A stretch of DNA of 64,000 nucleotides from positions 291,599 to 355,598 of the forward strand of contig VZTG01000478.1 of the NCBI GenBank assembly GCA_013397845.1. Direction: 5' to 3'. The position numbers and the translations under genes are program-made. Positions within the stretch are counted from its first letter, which is position 1. Each line of letters opens with the position of its first letter. This stretch comes from Melanocharis versteri. Taxonomy: Eukaryota > Chordata > Aves > Passeriformes > Melanocharitidae. The notes under the pieces are model-generated. The model did not search any database. It was given only the letters and a program-made list of their open reading frames with translations, and was not told the DNA's origin. Of the stretch, positions 11,181 through 23,445 are shown one piece after another.

Positions 11181-14100
11181 TTATCTGCTTATTTTAAAAT
11201 CCTGAAACAGAAACATTTGTTTGAAACACCTGGAATAGAGAATTTTTAGCTATTACGCACAGTTTTAACCAACTGCAGCTCAGCTTTGTCAAAAAATGAG
11301 TATTGAATAACTATAATACAATGAATCTTTCTAAACACTAAAAAGGAAAAGAATAAAAAACTCGTGCTCATAATTTTATTTTTATTTCTACAGAACACTC
11401 TTTATCTGCTCCAGACCCAGACTTTTATAGATGGACATTAAGTAAAGCCATTATATGGAGATGATTGCATCTAAATTGTATATTAGAACAAACCTGGGAT
11501 GCCAGCACATATTTTTTTTATTGAAACCATTCATAAAGCAAAGTCAACTATTAAAAAAAAAAAAGAAACAAACTAAAGTGTCTTCACTACACAGGCATTT
11601 GAAGCATCCTAAAAGTGTGAAAGAAATATTGGAGGTATTTTGCAATGTAACATAGATAGAAAAAGAAATCAATCATATTTGGACAGAAACCCCACTTCAT
11701 TTCCCTATAATTCCATTTAGAAAATGCAGGAGAAATCTATTCCTTTCCTTGTCTGTTCAACTTCTCACTTCGGTCACTGACACTTTTCTCTTGTGTCTCA
11801 AGTTTACTAAATTAAGTAACTTCTTTTCTCCCTAAAATTTCACAGACCGACTTATAGGTCTGGCTTCTATTTCTGACTCTCTGCACTTGAATCCATTCTG
11901 AATGTTGGATTTGCTATTTCGACCATCAGCTTCTTCTCTCCCTAGTCCTGCCTTCCCTCTATTTTTTTTCCTCATAGGTATTGAACTGCTAATTTAATAA
12001 CTGCTCCTACCTCTTGTAGTGCTTCTCCTGATGTTCCTACTACATCTCTACTTTCCTGTTTCAGTTCCTGTACAAGCTACTACTTATTTCCATTTCCAAG
12101 GGAATCTTTCCAACAATGCACAAGTATTTTGAAGGCCCTAATTCTCAGTCATGTGGGAGATTCACAAGGGCAGGGTTTTTTAGAGTTTGTCTCCAGTCAA
12201 AATGTCCAATATTAGTGTCTAATTTTAACAAGTACAAGTCACAGTAAGAGCCAAGGGGTAGAGCCCTTACATGTTGACCTATAGAAAATAAACTTATAGA
12301 CCTGGGTTTTGTGGATTAATTTCCCACAAAAGTAAAAGAGACTTATGGATGCATTTATGAAACAACCCCAAATCCAGTAAAACAGAATAGTCAAATAAAA
12401 TATCAATATGTAGTACAGAAAACAGGTAATTTCAGACACGCAAGTGGTCAGTCTTTAGATTTAGAGAAGCAATTGTGCGCTATTTAATACTTGGGAGTTA
12501 TATGCCTGCTGACTTACTAGAGCTTTCAACAGCTGTGCTCTCTCAATTTTTGTGTTTTATTTTCTCACAACTGCTCTACCTTGACCACGAGGAGCCTTGA
12601 AGGACAGCTGGAGTGACACATTGAGTCTGATTGATGGCTGCAGGACCCAGATGGTGAACTCTCAAAAATGTTGCTGGCAGATAGTTTTACTGCTGGAACA
12701 GTTTATTTTTTTCTGCGGTTCCCTTAGCTGATGCTTTACTAAATGCTGAGCAGTCACTTCTTGGCTAAGGTCCATCCAAGCTGCATTTGGATCTTGATGG
12801 AATGGCTGCAACCTCATAAAAGTTCATTGTTTACACTCACTCTCACTCACAGAGAGTCTGCCAGCTCGTAAGCACTCGTATGCTTAGGAATTCTTCAAAA
12901 TAGCTGCCATCAATGGGATGTTTTGACTTTACTTTTACTGTAGAGAAAATCCTGTCAGAAAATCTTTGTCATGCTGTTTATACATACTGTACATTTTATG
13001 TGGAGTTATTTATAGAGCTGTGAGAGTTTTGAAAGACTGGAGCTCTCTTTGTTTAACATGTCTTTCAAACCAAAAGCATATCACAGGTCAATAAAAAAGT
13101 CTCCAAGACAAACATTTTCTTTTCTAGAGTAATCTTTTCTGACTAGTCTTCTGAAACTTCCATTCATACTGTAATACACAAATTCTGGTGGTTTTCAGCC
13201 TCCTTTTTCTTATGCTAAGCCTTACATATTTTAATCTGTCGCAGAGTGATGGTTTCTATTGTGATTTTGTATAAATGTGATATCCCTCACTGGCGACTCA
13301 TCAAGCCTTGTTTGTCTACTGAATCACTGCTGACAAAAAGATGCCACTGAATGGTGAAATTCTGACCCATAATAGTAAAAACACTGTGTGTGAAGGAAAA
13401 TACAAAACATAAGTCTGCAACCCTGAACAACATTTGGCCATACTGAAACTGTCCCAGCAAATTTAGCGTAATTTGTGCGTGGGCATGTGCTGTGGGGTTC
13501 AGTTTGGTAATTTTTTTCTTCCTCTTCAAGTAATCTGTCTAAAAGCTACTTACAGCATCAGAAGAAATTGGTGTCTTTCAGTTCTTGTCCTAGATTTCTA
13601 GGTAGTGCTGCTGTGTTCCATTCAATATCAAACAAATGCCCCAAGTACATGACACACGTTTTGAAAAAGGCAATCAGGGATCTCTAAATCTCTAACATTA
13701 CTTTATGGAAAATAATGACATAAAGAGAAAGGTTTTCAAAAGAACCACTCATTGAGCGACCATAAGGAGTGAAACATGAGAGTGCTAACAAGCAATAAAA
13801 TAAAATTATGTTGAACTATTTACATCTAAGGACCTAATATAAAGCCTACTAAAGCCAATTGGTTTTTCATCTTCTTTACTGGTTCAACTGTTGGAAAACA
13901 AGTTTTAGAGACTAATCCCAGGCAAGTAGCCATTAGCCAAAAATATGTAAATTTAATAGATTTATTGTTATGGATCTTTTGAAATTAAAATCAAGACTTA
14001 AAAAAATGGTTGATTTTGTAACTTTCTTTTATAGACTAACATCTTTCAACTGTTTAGGAATAACATTTTTAAGAAATCTGTCTATTATGTTAATGCCAGT

Positions 14101-15100
14101 TTTTCTCATAATAACAGCTTCAATTCCCTTGCTTTTCTCATCTTTGATAGATAAGAGAAATTGGACCTTTAAATCTAAACTAATACAAAATGGGGTAATT
14201 CAAGACAGATACTTCAAAGCAGAATGCAGCAGAGGAGGAGAATTCCCCATCTCTGGAGGTGTTTGGGAAGAAAAGAAGAAAAAAAATTCTGGCAGATTTC
14301 AACAATTCTGACAGCAGCTCTGAGCTTCTCAGAGAAATCACCAACTGAAAAGGAAAAAAGAATGTAGCACAGGTAAGGCAGGCAAAGGGTGTTAACTACA
14401 ATAAATACAGTTTACCATTTGGTTATAGAGATTTATTACAGGGATATCAAAATATATATTTAGTATAAATATCTATAAATGTATATCCAGAGGCATAAAT
14501 ATAAATCTCTCCACATAAACTCAAAGATTTCTTCACTCTCTGTTGTCACCACATTCCCTATCAAATCCACATCTAACAACAGCACTATTTCCTGTTAGAC
14601 TATTCAAGATCTGCTTAGAGTGAATTTTCAGCTATTCCCTGTGATCTTTTATCTAACTCTCTTACCTGTGTTAATACATTCATCATTCTCTCTTTATGCT
14701 GTCATCTCTGTTTTATTGTCACTCTCACCAGCACATTGTTTGCATCCATCCCCTAGTGTTTTTATGCAGTGCCCTGTCATGGCAGGAAAAATATATGGTT
14801 TGTTATTCATGCTCTCCATAGCTTGTTGAGCTATTCCATATTGCCTTTTTAGGCACTCACATTTCAGTTTCCTTCTATAAATAAATCCTAACATTAGAGT
14901 CAATTCAAATAAGGAAAAAATATCCAAACCTTTTTTTATCTCTTTTTGCAAAAAACCCAGAATTTCCTGCAATAAAGCCTGAAGTCATTATCAGTATTTC
15001 AGAAGATAAAGTTTGTATTTTTTTTTTTTTTACAATTTTAGTCTTCTATTAGCAGGGATGGGAAATGAAGGTAGGCTGTTAGAAAGGAGGAGAACGAATT
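11181..15100. other. Long noncoding stretch, no gene seen
   Basis: AT-rich DNA with short homopolymers (A12 at 11,553-11,564; T14 at 15,018-15,031). Open frames up to 113 codons (13,970-14,311 plus) carry no recognisable domain. About 14,440-14,510 is a run of TATA/ATAAAT-like words and is simply low complexity. No repeat family recognised. Confidence 0.5.
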
Positions 15101-15400
15101 GAGCTCTCTGGCCAGAAAATCGTACACCGCATTGCATGTATCTCACTGCATTTCCCTCATTTACTACCTCACCAGTGATTTTTACCGAGTCGTGCTGTAC
15201 TGGAGCAAGATGCATTTATGGGGAATTTATACAACTAAACATTAAGAGTCTAATTAAAAAACGTCAGACAAGGTCTTCCTGACCATCCACTATGGTCGTA
15301 CATATGTCATCATGCAGATGTAGCATTTAGTGATTGGTTAATCCTCATGGGCTGGTTCCCTGAAAATGTAGTGTCTTCTGCAGAAGAGGTACATGTGATG
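15100..15400. promoter_or_regulatory. Candidate conserved noncoding element
   Basis: A 300-base patch with more balanced composition than its surroundings. It holds several CpGs (around 15,120-15,130, 15,185-15,192, 15,261 and 15,296) and homeodomain-like TAATTA/TTTAGTGATTGG words. The texture, non-repetitive and without homopolymers, resembles a conserved regulatory element. No specific factor or target gene can be assigned. Confidence 0.2.
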
Positions 15401-15501
15401 GAATGCCACCTGTGCGAACTGTAGGAACACAAAGTGAAATTTGTTAAAAGGTAATGACTTAAGTATTTAGCAAGAAAGGAAGGAAAAAAGAAGGAAGAAA
15501 T

Positions 15502-15537
15502 AATGAATGAATGAATGAATGAATGAATGAGTGAATA
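15502..15537. repeat. (AATG)n tetranucleotide microsatellite
   Basis: About eight AATG/ATGA units with one change (GAGTGA) near the right end, preceded by a purine-rich AAGGAAGG tract. It is likely polymorphic between individuals. Confidence 0.95.
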
Positions 15538-18285
15538 AAAAAATTAATATTACAATCTCTTCTTTAATCTGTTGATGTAACTATTTTTTAAATTCAAATT
15601 TATTTGCTTAATGAATTGCTGTATATATATTGTGTAGTGCTGGACCCATTCAAGTCAATGAAAATGTTGTGATTAAATGTAATAAAAACTAAATTCAGCT
15701 TACAGGTTGGTTTGAGCTTTTGTTGGTTTTTTTTTTTCTTCTTGCAGAGTTTGAAATATTTTGTTTTCATCAGTACATCTTGATATATTCACTTTTGCTC
15801 CTGAAACCTGGAGGCTTTTTTTCCAGGACAAAAAAACATGATAAAACCCCCAAATTACCTTCTTGTCAATATTTTTATTTTGCTGTCTTAAGAATTAGTG
15901 ATCTTATTTATTTTTATCTTACTGGAACTGATTCACCCAAACAGCAAAGCTGTTTGATAAACCTTATTCCTGAAAGTTGGTAGTTACATTATCAGTACTA
16001 CAAAGGATAATATCCTGATGATTGATACACTAATTTTAAAATAAGCTAGCTTGTTGGGTTTTGTAAATCATGGTCTCATAATTTTAATTTCATTTTTGAA
16101 CCCAGGGAAATAAATGCTAGGGAAAAAAACCAGACTTCTGCTCTGTGATAGTCTCCTGGAAGTCTGGGGTCTGATTCGGAGGGAGATGAATAATAAACCA
16201 GGTAATGCCAATATATTAACAATGCTGAAGTGGTTGTCATGTACATTCTATAAAGCGTATGCCAAAGAAAAATGCTGGCAAGTGCTGTGTTGAAATATCA
16301 GCTTAGTTAAAGGATTCATCATGAACCATTTGTCTTTTACCCTTCCCTCACTAGTCCTGCCAGCAATTCTCCGTCTGCCAAAATGAGAAAGGGACAGATG
16401 CCAAAGGGATGGATTTCAAAGTGTGATTTTCTTTGTTTGTTTCAGTTTTGCTCTCTCTCTCATCTTTGAGATTTTTTTCCCCCTACAAAATGCAGCATGT
16501 TTGATAATAAGAGTTAATCAGGAAAGCTGTTAGCTCTGGATGCTCTGTTTAGGCTGACTTTCCCCTCAGTCTTTACACAGAAAGGGATGGAAGACCTATA
16601 GACATTTCTGACTTCCACTGAAAGAATCTCTGTATACAAAACAAATTCAAGCCAGAAAATAAGCAGTCAACAGAAAATGCCCACAAAAACTGGTGGGTCA
16701 GGAGTACTGACTTTCTGCATACTTCTGTGAAACATCTGTAAATTTGGCAAGAATAGGAGCCCACATGCAATTTATAAAGATGTTTCCCCTCAATGTGCTG
16801 TGTTGAAGGGATGAAGAAAAATTTGCTCTTCCCAGTAGCACAGGAGAAAGTTGATGGCTTGCTAGGTAATTGAACAACCTGAGGCAACAGTGACCCAAAC
16901 GGAATAACAATATTAGAAGAGGACTTTTTAGGTAAGAACTCAGCTTTCCAGAGATGAATGCAGGATGAGTCTGGCATGAAGGAAACGTTCATGCATGACT
17001 GCAGCCTGCTGCTTTGTTCCAGCAGCTGCAGTGCACCTTCTCTCTCAGTTCCTTCTGCTCCCAGCATGGTTCCAGCATGCTCCCATTTGCCATGCCTGTG
17101 GCCTGTAGTCTCCCAGCTCCGTATCAGGCATTCCTTGTATGAGAAGGCAAACTAAACTCTACAACATCCTTCTATAAGGGATATTCCTCAGTGCTAATGC
17201 AAGAATTTGGAGATTGAAGAGAGCTTTTTCTGGCAAAATTTTTGTGTGGGGAAGGCTCTGAATTGCAGATGTGACAGCATGGTAAGATATTTTTCACCAT
17301 TAAAATACTTTTTCAACCTCTCTCTTACTTTCATGCTCCTGGGGTCTTATATCCTCACTCTATGGGTGTTTGCACCTCTGCCCACCTAATAAAATTGTCA
17401 AGTAATAATTTTAAGTGTTCAAACTGATGAATAAACCTGTTGGAAACCAAAGAAGTGCTGGGGTGTAAGGATGCCTATGACTTGAACCAAAGTCTGTTAA
17501 AATACCTGGTTCAAAAGCCCAGCCAATGCTCTCAATGAGTGGAAGACTGTGGTGTAGACTCACTTCTTGAACTAGATATTGAGGAATCCATATGGCACAG
17601 CAGCTGTAAGACACAAATGCATAGTAAAATACTGTGTAATGAAAAGTAGTAATTGTGTTTCTCATAGAAGTACTTGTTTTCCTCCTAAGGCTGGCTGCAG
17701 AATTATACTTGCTTGTGGAATATTTAGTATAAATGGAATATTTGAGTAGGATGGACAACACTACTGATGAATCTCAAAATTGGTCCCCCTCCCACGCAAG
17801 CTGGCTTACACAAGGGTCATATAGAAATGCAAATTCCTATGGATGAATGTTGATCTCAATGATAAAGAATAAAAAAATTAATTAGTTTTTAAACTGCACT
17901 CTGGGGACAACATTTAGACTTAATCTTGCAAATAAACTTGCAATGCCTCACTGTTATTGTCGCCAAAGTTTGAGCTATGGCTCATAAAGGCATCCAGCAT
18001 ACCTTTACAAGGCACACAGTCCCCAGGCTGTTTGCTGCTGACACCACCAGCCTTTCATCCTTTCTGCTGTAAACAAAATGGAAGACCCGGAGTTGCCGGC
18101 TGCTCAACAGATAATGGCAGGACTGCTTTTTTAACAGTTCACCTACCATACTCGTGTGCAACCGAATGCATCTCCCATACACTGCTCTTGCCAATTCTGT
18201 CTCCAGCAATTATCCTGTCCCAGTGCTCCTTTGCAAAGTACCTGCCAATAATGAGGGATTCACAGGTGGCAGCTACAAAGTGCTG
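15538..18285. other. Noncoding stretch; long minus-strand open frame without recognisable domain
   Basis: Mostly AT-rich DNA. A 164-codon open frame runs on the minus strand from 17,067 to 16,573, overlapped by another minus frame and plus frames. Its translation has no repeat, signal peptide or domain that I recognise, and no flanking splice signals stand out, so I treat it as chance. Another plus-strand open frame begins at 17,957 and continues into the next feature. Confidence 0.45.
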
Positions 18286-18305
18286 CTTCTCCCTTCTCTT
18301 TGCAG

Positions 18306-18499
18306 GCACCATGTGGTGGCAGCTGAAACGTGATGGCGCTGCTGTTGCTCACACAGGAGGTCATGACACAGGCCAGGGCAACCACTCTGCCTCTGTTCAA
18401 CCTGATCCAGATGGCAGTTCTGCTCTCTTTTGCCCATTATCTTCAAGTGAAGATGGGTGCTCTCTTCATCGAACTAATTTCAAGCTACTTGCTGATTAA
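18306..18499 (+). other. Exon-like open segment, unrecognised
   Basis: A strong acceptor-like tract (TTCTCCCTTCTCTTTGCAG) ends at 18,305. Five bases later an ATG in good context (GCACCATGT, 18,311) opens a 62-codon frame that closes at TAA 18,497-18,499. The frame is the end of a 180-codon open frame starting at 17,957. The predicted peptide is Gly/Ser/His-rich with no domain I know. It could be a terminal exon, a noncoding transcript or a chance frame in locally GC-richer DNA. No polyadenylation signal follows closely. Confidence 0.12.
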
Positions 18500-18680
18500 G
18501 TCAGGGTTTTTTCCTTGGTTTTTGCATTTCTCTTATTTTAAAATTCCATTTTGATGAAAGTCTTTTGTGTGCAGAAGTGTTCAGATGATGTTTTAGCCAG
18601 GAAGCGAGTATGCTGCTTTTACTGGCCACTGAAGTTACTTCAGCATCTTGTAGGTCCACTGCTGGGTAAAAATCACGTGC

Positions 18681-19412
18681 TCACAGAACAACTGGGATGG
18701 AAGGGATAGCAGGAGGCCTCTCATCCAACCTCCTGCTCAAAGCAGGTTAAGCTTGAATATTTGCTCTGGGGTTTATCCAGTCTGGTCTTGAAAATCTCCA
18801 AAGATGGGGACTACAAACCCCCTCTTCAACCACTGCTGAAGAGTCCTCACAGTGAAAGTGTTCTTTGTGGGAAGTCTGAATGTCTGTTTTTTCAACTCAT
18901 TCGCTCTCATCCTCTCAGCACAAGCGACTGTGAGGAGCATGGCCCTCTTTTCAGCAGCCTCCCTGTAGGCACTGGCAGGTCCCCCAGAGCCATCACTTCT
19001 CTGGATGAGCAAGCCCAGCTCCCTCAGCCTCTTCTCACCGGGCAAGTGCTCCAGCTCTGCCTGTCTTGGTGGCACCCCACTGAACTTGCTGCAGGTTATT
19101 CATGTTTTAGGAGTAGTGGGGGCCCAAAACTGGATGCAGTTTTGTATATGTGGTCAAACTTAGTGCAAAGTAGAGGGGGAATATAATCTACTGGCTTTTC
19201 TTCTGTTGATAGACTCCAGCATGCTGTTGACCTTCCTTAATTAGAGAAGACACCCTGGCTCATGTTCAGCCCACAGTTTATCAACATCTCATGTGCCTTC
19301 CCAGCAGAGCTGCCTCCCCAGCCAGGCAGATCTCAGCCTGGATTAGCACAAGCAGGACTTGGCATTTGCCCTTGTTAAATTTTGTGAGGTTCCTATTCCA
19401 TCTCTCACAGGC
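18681..19412 (-). mobile_element. CR1 LINE, longest copy, with decayed ORF2 C-terminus
   Basis: The plus strand starts TCACAGAACAACTGGGATGG and runs for about 730 bp through many CR1 landmarks: CCTCCTGCTCAAAGCAGGTT; GCCCAGCTCCCTCAGCCTCT; GGGCAAGTGCTCCAGCTCTG; GGGGCCCAAAACTGGATGCA; and GGACTTGGCATTTGCCCTTG. The last is near the left end of the element, since the element lies on the minus strand. Minus-strand translation from 19,075 down to 18,773 preserves relics of the ORF2 C-terminus: LEHLPG, then RLRELGL, then the F-V-x-x-LQQW-LKRG block that aligns with the usual 'HWNRLPREVV' end of CR1 ORF2. The GC-rich central part reflects the element and not a host gene. It is 5'-truncated and inactive. 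Confidence 0.95.
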
Positions 19413-22400
19413 AAAGCCCTGAGCACCTGCCACAAAAGAGCAGCGACCTCAGACAAAGAGATAGCTTCTTCTGTGGCCCACAGCTACAGGACTACAGTGC
19501 TCAGAAATACAGGGACACCAGTTCATCCTTCCTGATCCCCAAACAAGCCTATTGCCCCTGGATCTAGTAGTTCTCACCACAACTGGGCAGTCTGCTTTTA
19601 AAGATAAAGGACTACATGATCAAAAGGCATCAAATATTGGATAAACTGCAAGTTAGTAGGCTTTAAAATTCACACCTTTCACCCCAGACAAGGTACTTAA
19701 GAAAATTTTTATGAGTCCATTTTCTCTCTCCTCTGAAGCCTGTATCCACAACTTGTGATGCCTATTTTTTGTGTTGTTTTGTTTGGGGGTTGTTTGCTTG
19801 TTTGCTGTTGTTTGGGATTTTTTTTCTGGTAGTAAGATACAAAAAGCCCTGTGAGACAGAAAAACTAATCAAAGAATATTTTTCCCCTGACACGTGTGAA
19901 ATAGCTTGGAATCTGATGATAAGGTAAAGAATACAATAAGATATGCACTAGTGCCATATTGTTCTTGAGTAAGACAGCGAACATAAGGTCTTGCTTTAAC
20001 ACTTTATTCTGAATATTTGCATGATTGTCCTTATTCTTACCCATTGAATTCCATTCAGGCTGGCAAGAGCTTAAACCAGTGACAGCAGGGTACTTTATAA
20101 TCAATTCCTTTGGAAAATCACATAGGTCTGTACTGTTCCATACAGAAAATAGAATTAGTATTAGCTGTAATTCAAAGAGACTAATTTTGTGAAGGAGGGG
20201 GAGGCTTCTGAACTGTGACAAGTTCTTATGTTAGTTCTCCCAGACTCACCATCTCCTGCACTTATTTAAGTAGAGTGAGTACTGTCACCACAGGGCTTTT
20301 CACGCCTGCAGAGTCTGACCCGGCAAACGCAGCAATGAAAATGGATGCTCACAGCACCATCTCAAGAAAGGTTAGAACCAAATCTCAAAGAATAAAAGTA
20401 GGCAAAGTGAAACTGCATCAGCCCAGCATTTCTGGTCCCTGCCTGTCCTAGGGATGAACGATCACTTCTCATCCATCAGGCTCTGTGGAGGTTTGTGGTT
20501 TAACTCTTTGCATATTCAACTTCACAAGGGCTGTTTGTGTCAAAGTAGCCTCTCATGAAGAGGTGTAATTCCCATCAGCTTCTTCCTCTTGTTTGGCCAG
20601 AGGCTGCTTTTGACCTTTACAGGCTTTGAAATTCGATTCATTTTGTATTACAAAATATCCATTCCTCTGAGCAGCGAATGAACGGTCTTTGAAGTCACCA
20701 CCTAGGGCTCCTGAAGTGTATTATGAAGGAAGCAGAGGTGCCCGCTGACTGCCAGTTCAGCGCTTTGCCTGCTTCCCACAGAAGCACCAAGCAGCACGAC
20801 CAGTGCTGCTCTGCCCTGCTTGAGTGCCTGGGGAAGAACCTGCTCCTGACCTTGTCTGCTTCTCCTCCACACATAAAGCAATGGATAGCAAGTGCTGCTC
20901 ATAGCAGTGTCGTGGGAATTTGAGGAGAAAGAGGTGGCAAAGCAAAATCGAGACAGGGACAGGGCAATGACATTTTCACAGAGGGAATACCTAACAATGG
21001 TTGTCTTTACACCCTGAAATACAATATAAGTGCAATGGCTATGAAAATTGCTTATAATCACAGTATGATGAGAGCTGAGAAGCAATATCTGCAATAACTG
21101 TGTTCTCCTCCCTGGGAAAAAATGATTCATTCAACCCTTATCCTTAGAGACAACTTTCCAGAAAAATCTGTCCATATGCCAATATAAAATCTGGTTGTAA
21201 GAGTTGGGTTGTTTTAATCGTCTTTACTTGATGCATGCAACTTTGGTCCGCTGCAACTGAATGAGTCTCCACTTTTTCCTTGTTTTTGCATTCCCTGGGC
21301 AAGAAAGCACATTATGTCCAGTGTTTTTACCTCCTTCACAGCACTGGAAAATATTAGTTGGCATTGAAGGCTGACATTTGTACAGGTTCAAATCAGAGCA
21401 TGTTAATGAGTGCCGAAGTCACATCCTAATGGAGGCACAAGAAGGCAACATGTTGTCCCACTGAGGCAAAACACGTGAACATCATGCACAAAGCTATGTT
21501 TTTACATCATAAGTTGAATGTGTGTTAGTTTTAAAACTTCTAGTTTTGCATTTTTAACTTTTTGTTACATAGAACACCCTATGTTTCCCAAAGCAAGCCA
21601 AAAAAGGTTGGCACTGCATGTAGCTTGGAAATTAAAAAAAATTACTATGCAGAACCCTACACTCGCTTTATTGTACTGCTGCTGAAGATGCCCAGGCAAA
21701 CATAGAGTAAACTCATTTTAAAGTCTTTCTTATCAAATCCTTGTAAGAAACAGTAAAAATTCTTAGGCAGGTGTTACTGCAAAAACACTCATTCACACTG
21801 CAGAAACTAATACCGTTATTTTTTCAATGTTTTCAATGTGTTTTCATCAGCTGTATAATATCACACATTAAGGGACTCATTTTTCATTTCAGTCATATTT
21901 TTTCAGTTTAAACATCACACCAAGCATTCAAAACAAGTTGATTTCTTTGCATCCTAACAGCATTTGAAATAACTCAAGCCACCTCTAAATCTCAGCGGTA
22001 AAATGTGTTTTAAACTCACAGACTGACTGAATGGGAAGTTATGAACCATAAGTCATGGATAACAATTGAGCACATTCTCCTTTGACATGACACAAGACAT
22101 TGCCTTCTGCTCATCTGCTGAAAGTATTACAACAGATTCTGGGACATGTACATGTGGCACATGGGCTGATGTGGGAGAGCTCAGTTCCATATCCACTGCT
22201 CTCCATTCCCACTCAGAAAATGTGGAAGTGGAGACAGCAGGCACAAAAAGATGGAATTCAGCCACACTCACCTGACCTTCTCAAAGGCAGGCGCCTGCGA
22301 CTGAGCTAAATATGTTACATTACTGCTATAGTCATCAAAAGCAGTGCACACCTCCAAAATATGATTCATCTGGACTATTTTAGGATGTGGTGAATCACCA

Positions 22401-23361
22401 TGTATTGATTTATAGTGCCTCTTCATAGATTCATATAAACTGAGGCCAGGGTGACTAATTTATACTAATATATCTGTCTTTTAAGTGTTTAAAATTAGGA
22501 ATACAAAATGTCTTATAAAATAAGGGCTCTCTTAAGTCTGCTGATGCTGTTTTACTACTGCTGCAAGGTTTAGAACTGGAAACTAATTATCTTTTTCTCA
22601 ACATTTTTTTCTGCAGGGAAATCACATTGTGATTCAAGAGAAAGGAAAAGTTAGATTTTTCCTTAGAAAGATTTTGGTAATGAAAAGAAAGTACCCTGGT
22701 TACTGTATGTATTACATGACATTTACCTTAGCATTAATTTAAAAAAATAACTAATTCAGTACTGATTCATGACATATGGAAATATGTTTTATCTTATCTC
22801 ATTTAAGCTCTTTATGGTGGCCACTTGTCTCCCTTCCTCCATGTTTTTTAATTTTCTGGTGGTTTTTGTGTCTGATATTTGGAATAGTCAAAGAAATAAT
22901 CATTATTATTTACATGATGCCAGTCTTTCACCCAGAATTATCTAAATAAATATTTAGGAAAAAAACAAACAAACTATCTTCTGGATCCAGAACAAAATTA
23001 CAAGATCCAGTAAATCAGTATTGCCAAATTGGAAGTTCCAGATTCAGGGTAGAATTAGCTCTTTGTCTTACACTGATACTGAGAATCTAAGATAAAATGT
23101 CTGAAACATCAAAGGAAGTCAGCTGGAATCACACATGAAATTAACCTGGAAAGATGGACATTGCTGTCTGTGCAGTCTTTTCATTGAGAGCAAAGAAGAG
23201 AATGAAAAAAGGGGAAAGAATTCCAGATAGAATAGTGTATATCAGAATTAGGAAAGAAACAAGCTTTCAAAAGAAAATCCAGTGGGAAAAAAAAAAAGGT
23301 CTGTTTGGAAAAAGAATCCCGACTGCAAAAACACAGTGGTAACTGTACATTGTTTTAAATG
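19413..23361. other. Long noncoding stretch, no gene seen
   Basis: 19,413-19,560 is GC-richer and might be a further eroded piece of the adjoining CR1, but I cannot align it. 19,768-19,830 is a T/G-rich simple tract. A 142-codon minus frame (21,130-20,702) and three overlapping open frames at 22,053-22,309 have no known domain. A perfect 12-bp palindrome ACATGTACATGT sits at 22,144-22,155. A possible CR1 scrap at 22,423 is listed separately. Confidence 0.5.
22423..22462 (-). mobile_element. Possible very old CR1 3'-end scrap
   Basis: The words TTCATAGATTCATATAAACT and GAGGCCAGGGTGACT resemble the reversed 3' end of ancient sauropsid CR1 families (TCATAGATTCATAGATTCTA, then GGCCAGAAGGGACCA). 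Only about 35-40 bases are comparable and the match is imperfect, so this may be coincidence. Confidence 0.25.
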
Positions 23362-23383
23362 NNNNNNNNNNNNNNNNNNNNNN
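23362..23383. other. Assembly gap (22 N)
   Basis: Twenty-two undetermined bases. The left flank ends TTTTAAATG and the right begins AAATGGAAG, so both sides share AAATG, as can happen when two read ends nearly overlap at a repeat. The GGGAA microsatellite 30 bases to the right is a likely cause. Confidence 1.
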
Positions 23384-23413
23384 AAATGGAAGTGCAAATG
23401 CATCCACGTGTGG

Positions 23414-23445
23414 ATGGGAAGGGAAGGGAAGGGAAGGGAAGGGGG
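23414..23445. repeat. (GGGAA)n pentanucleotide microsatellite
   Basis: About six units of GGGAA on the plus strand ending in GGGGG. It is a purine-only tract and follows the inverted repeat CATCCA-CGTG-TGGATG (23,401-23,416), which has an E-box-like CACGTG at its centre. The true array length may be altered by the neighbouring gap. Confidence 0.95.

Noticed and set aside
16573..17067. 164-codon minus-strand open frame
   Set aside because: No domain, repeat or splice context. Overlapping frames on both strands suggest chance.
17957..18499. 180-codon open frame
   Set aside because: No recognisable domain. Only its last third has an exon-like context, reported separately at low confidence.
18761..19186. 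141-codon plus frame and 100-codon minus frame as host genes
   Set aside because: Both lie inside a CR1 LINE. The minus one is the decayed CR1 ORF2 end and the plus one is its antisense shadow.
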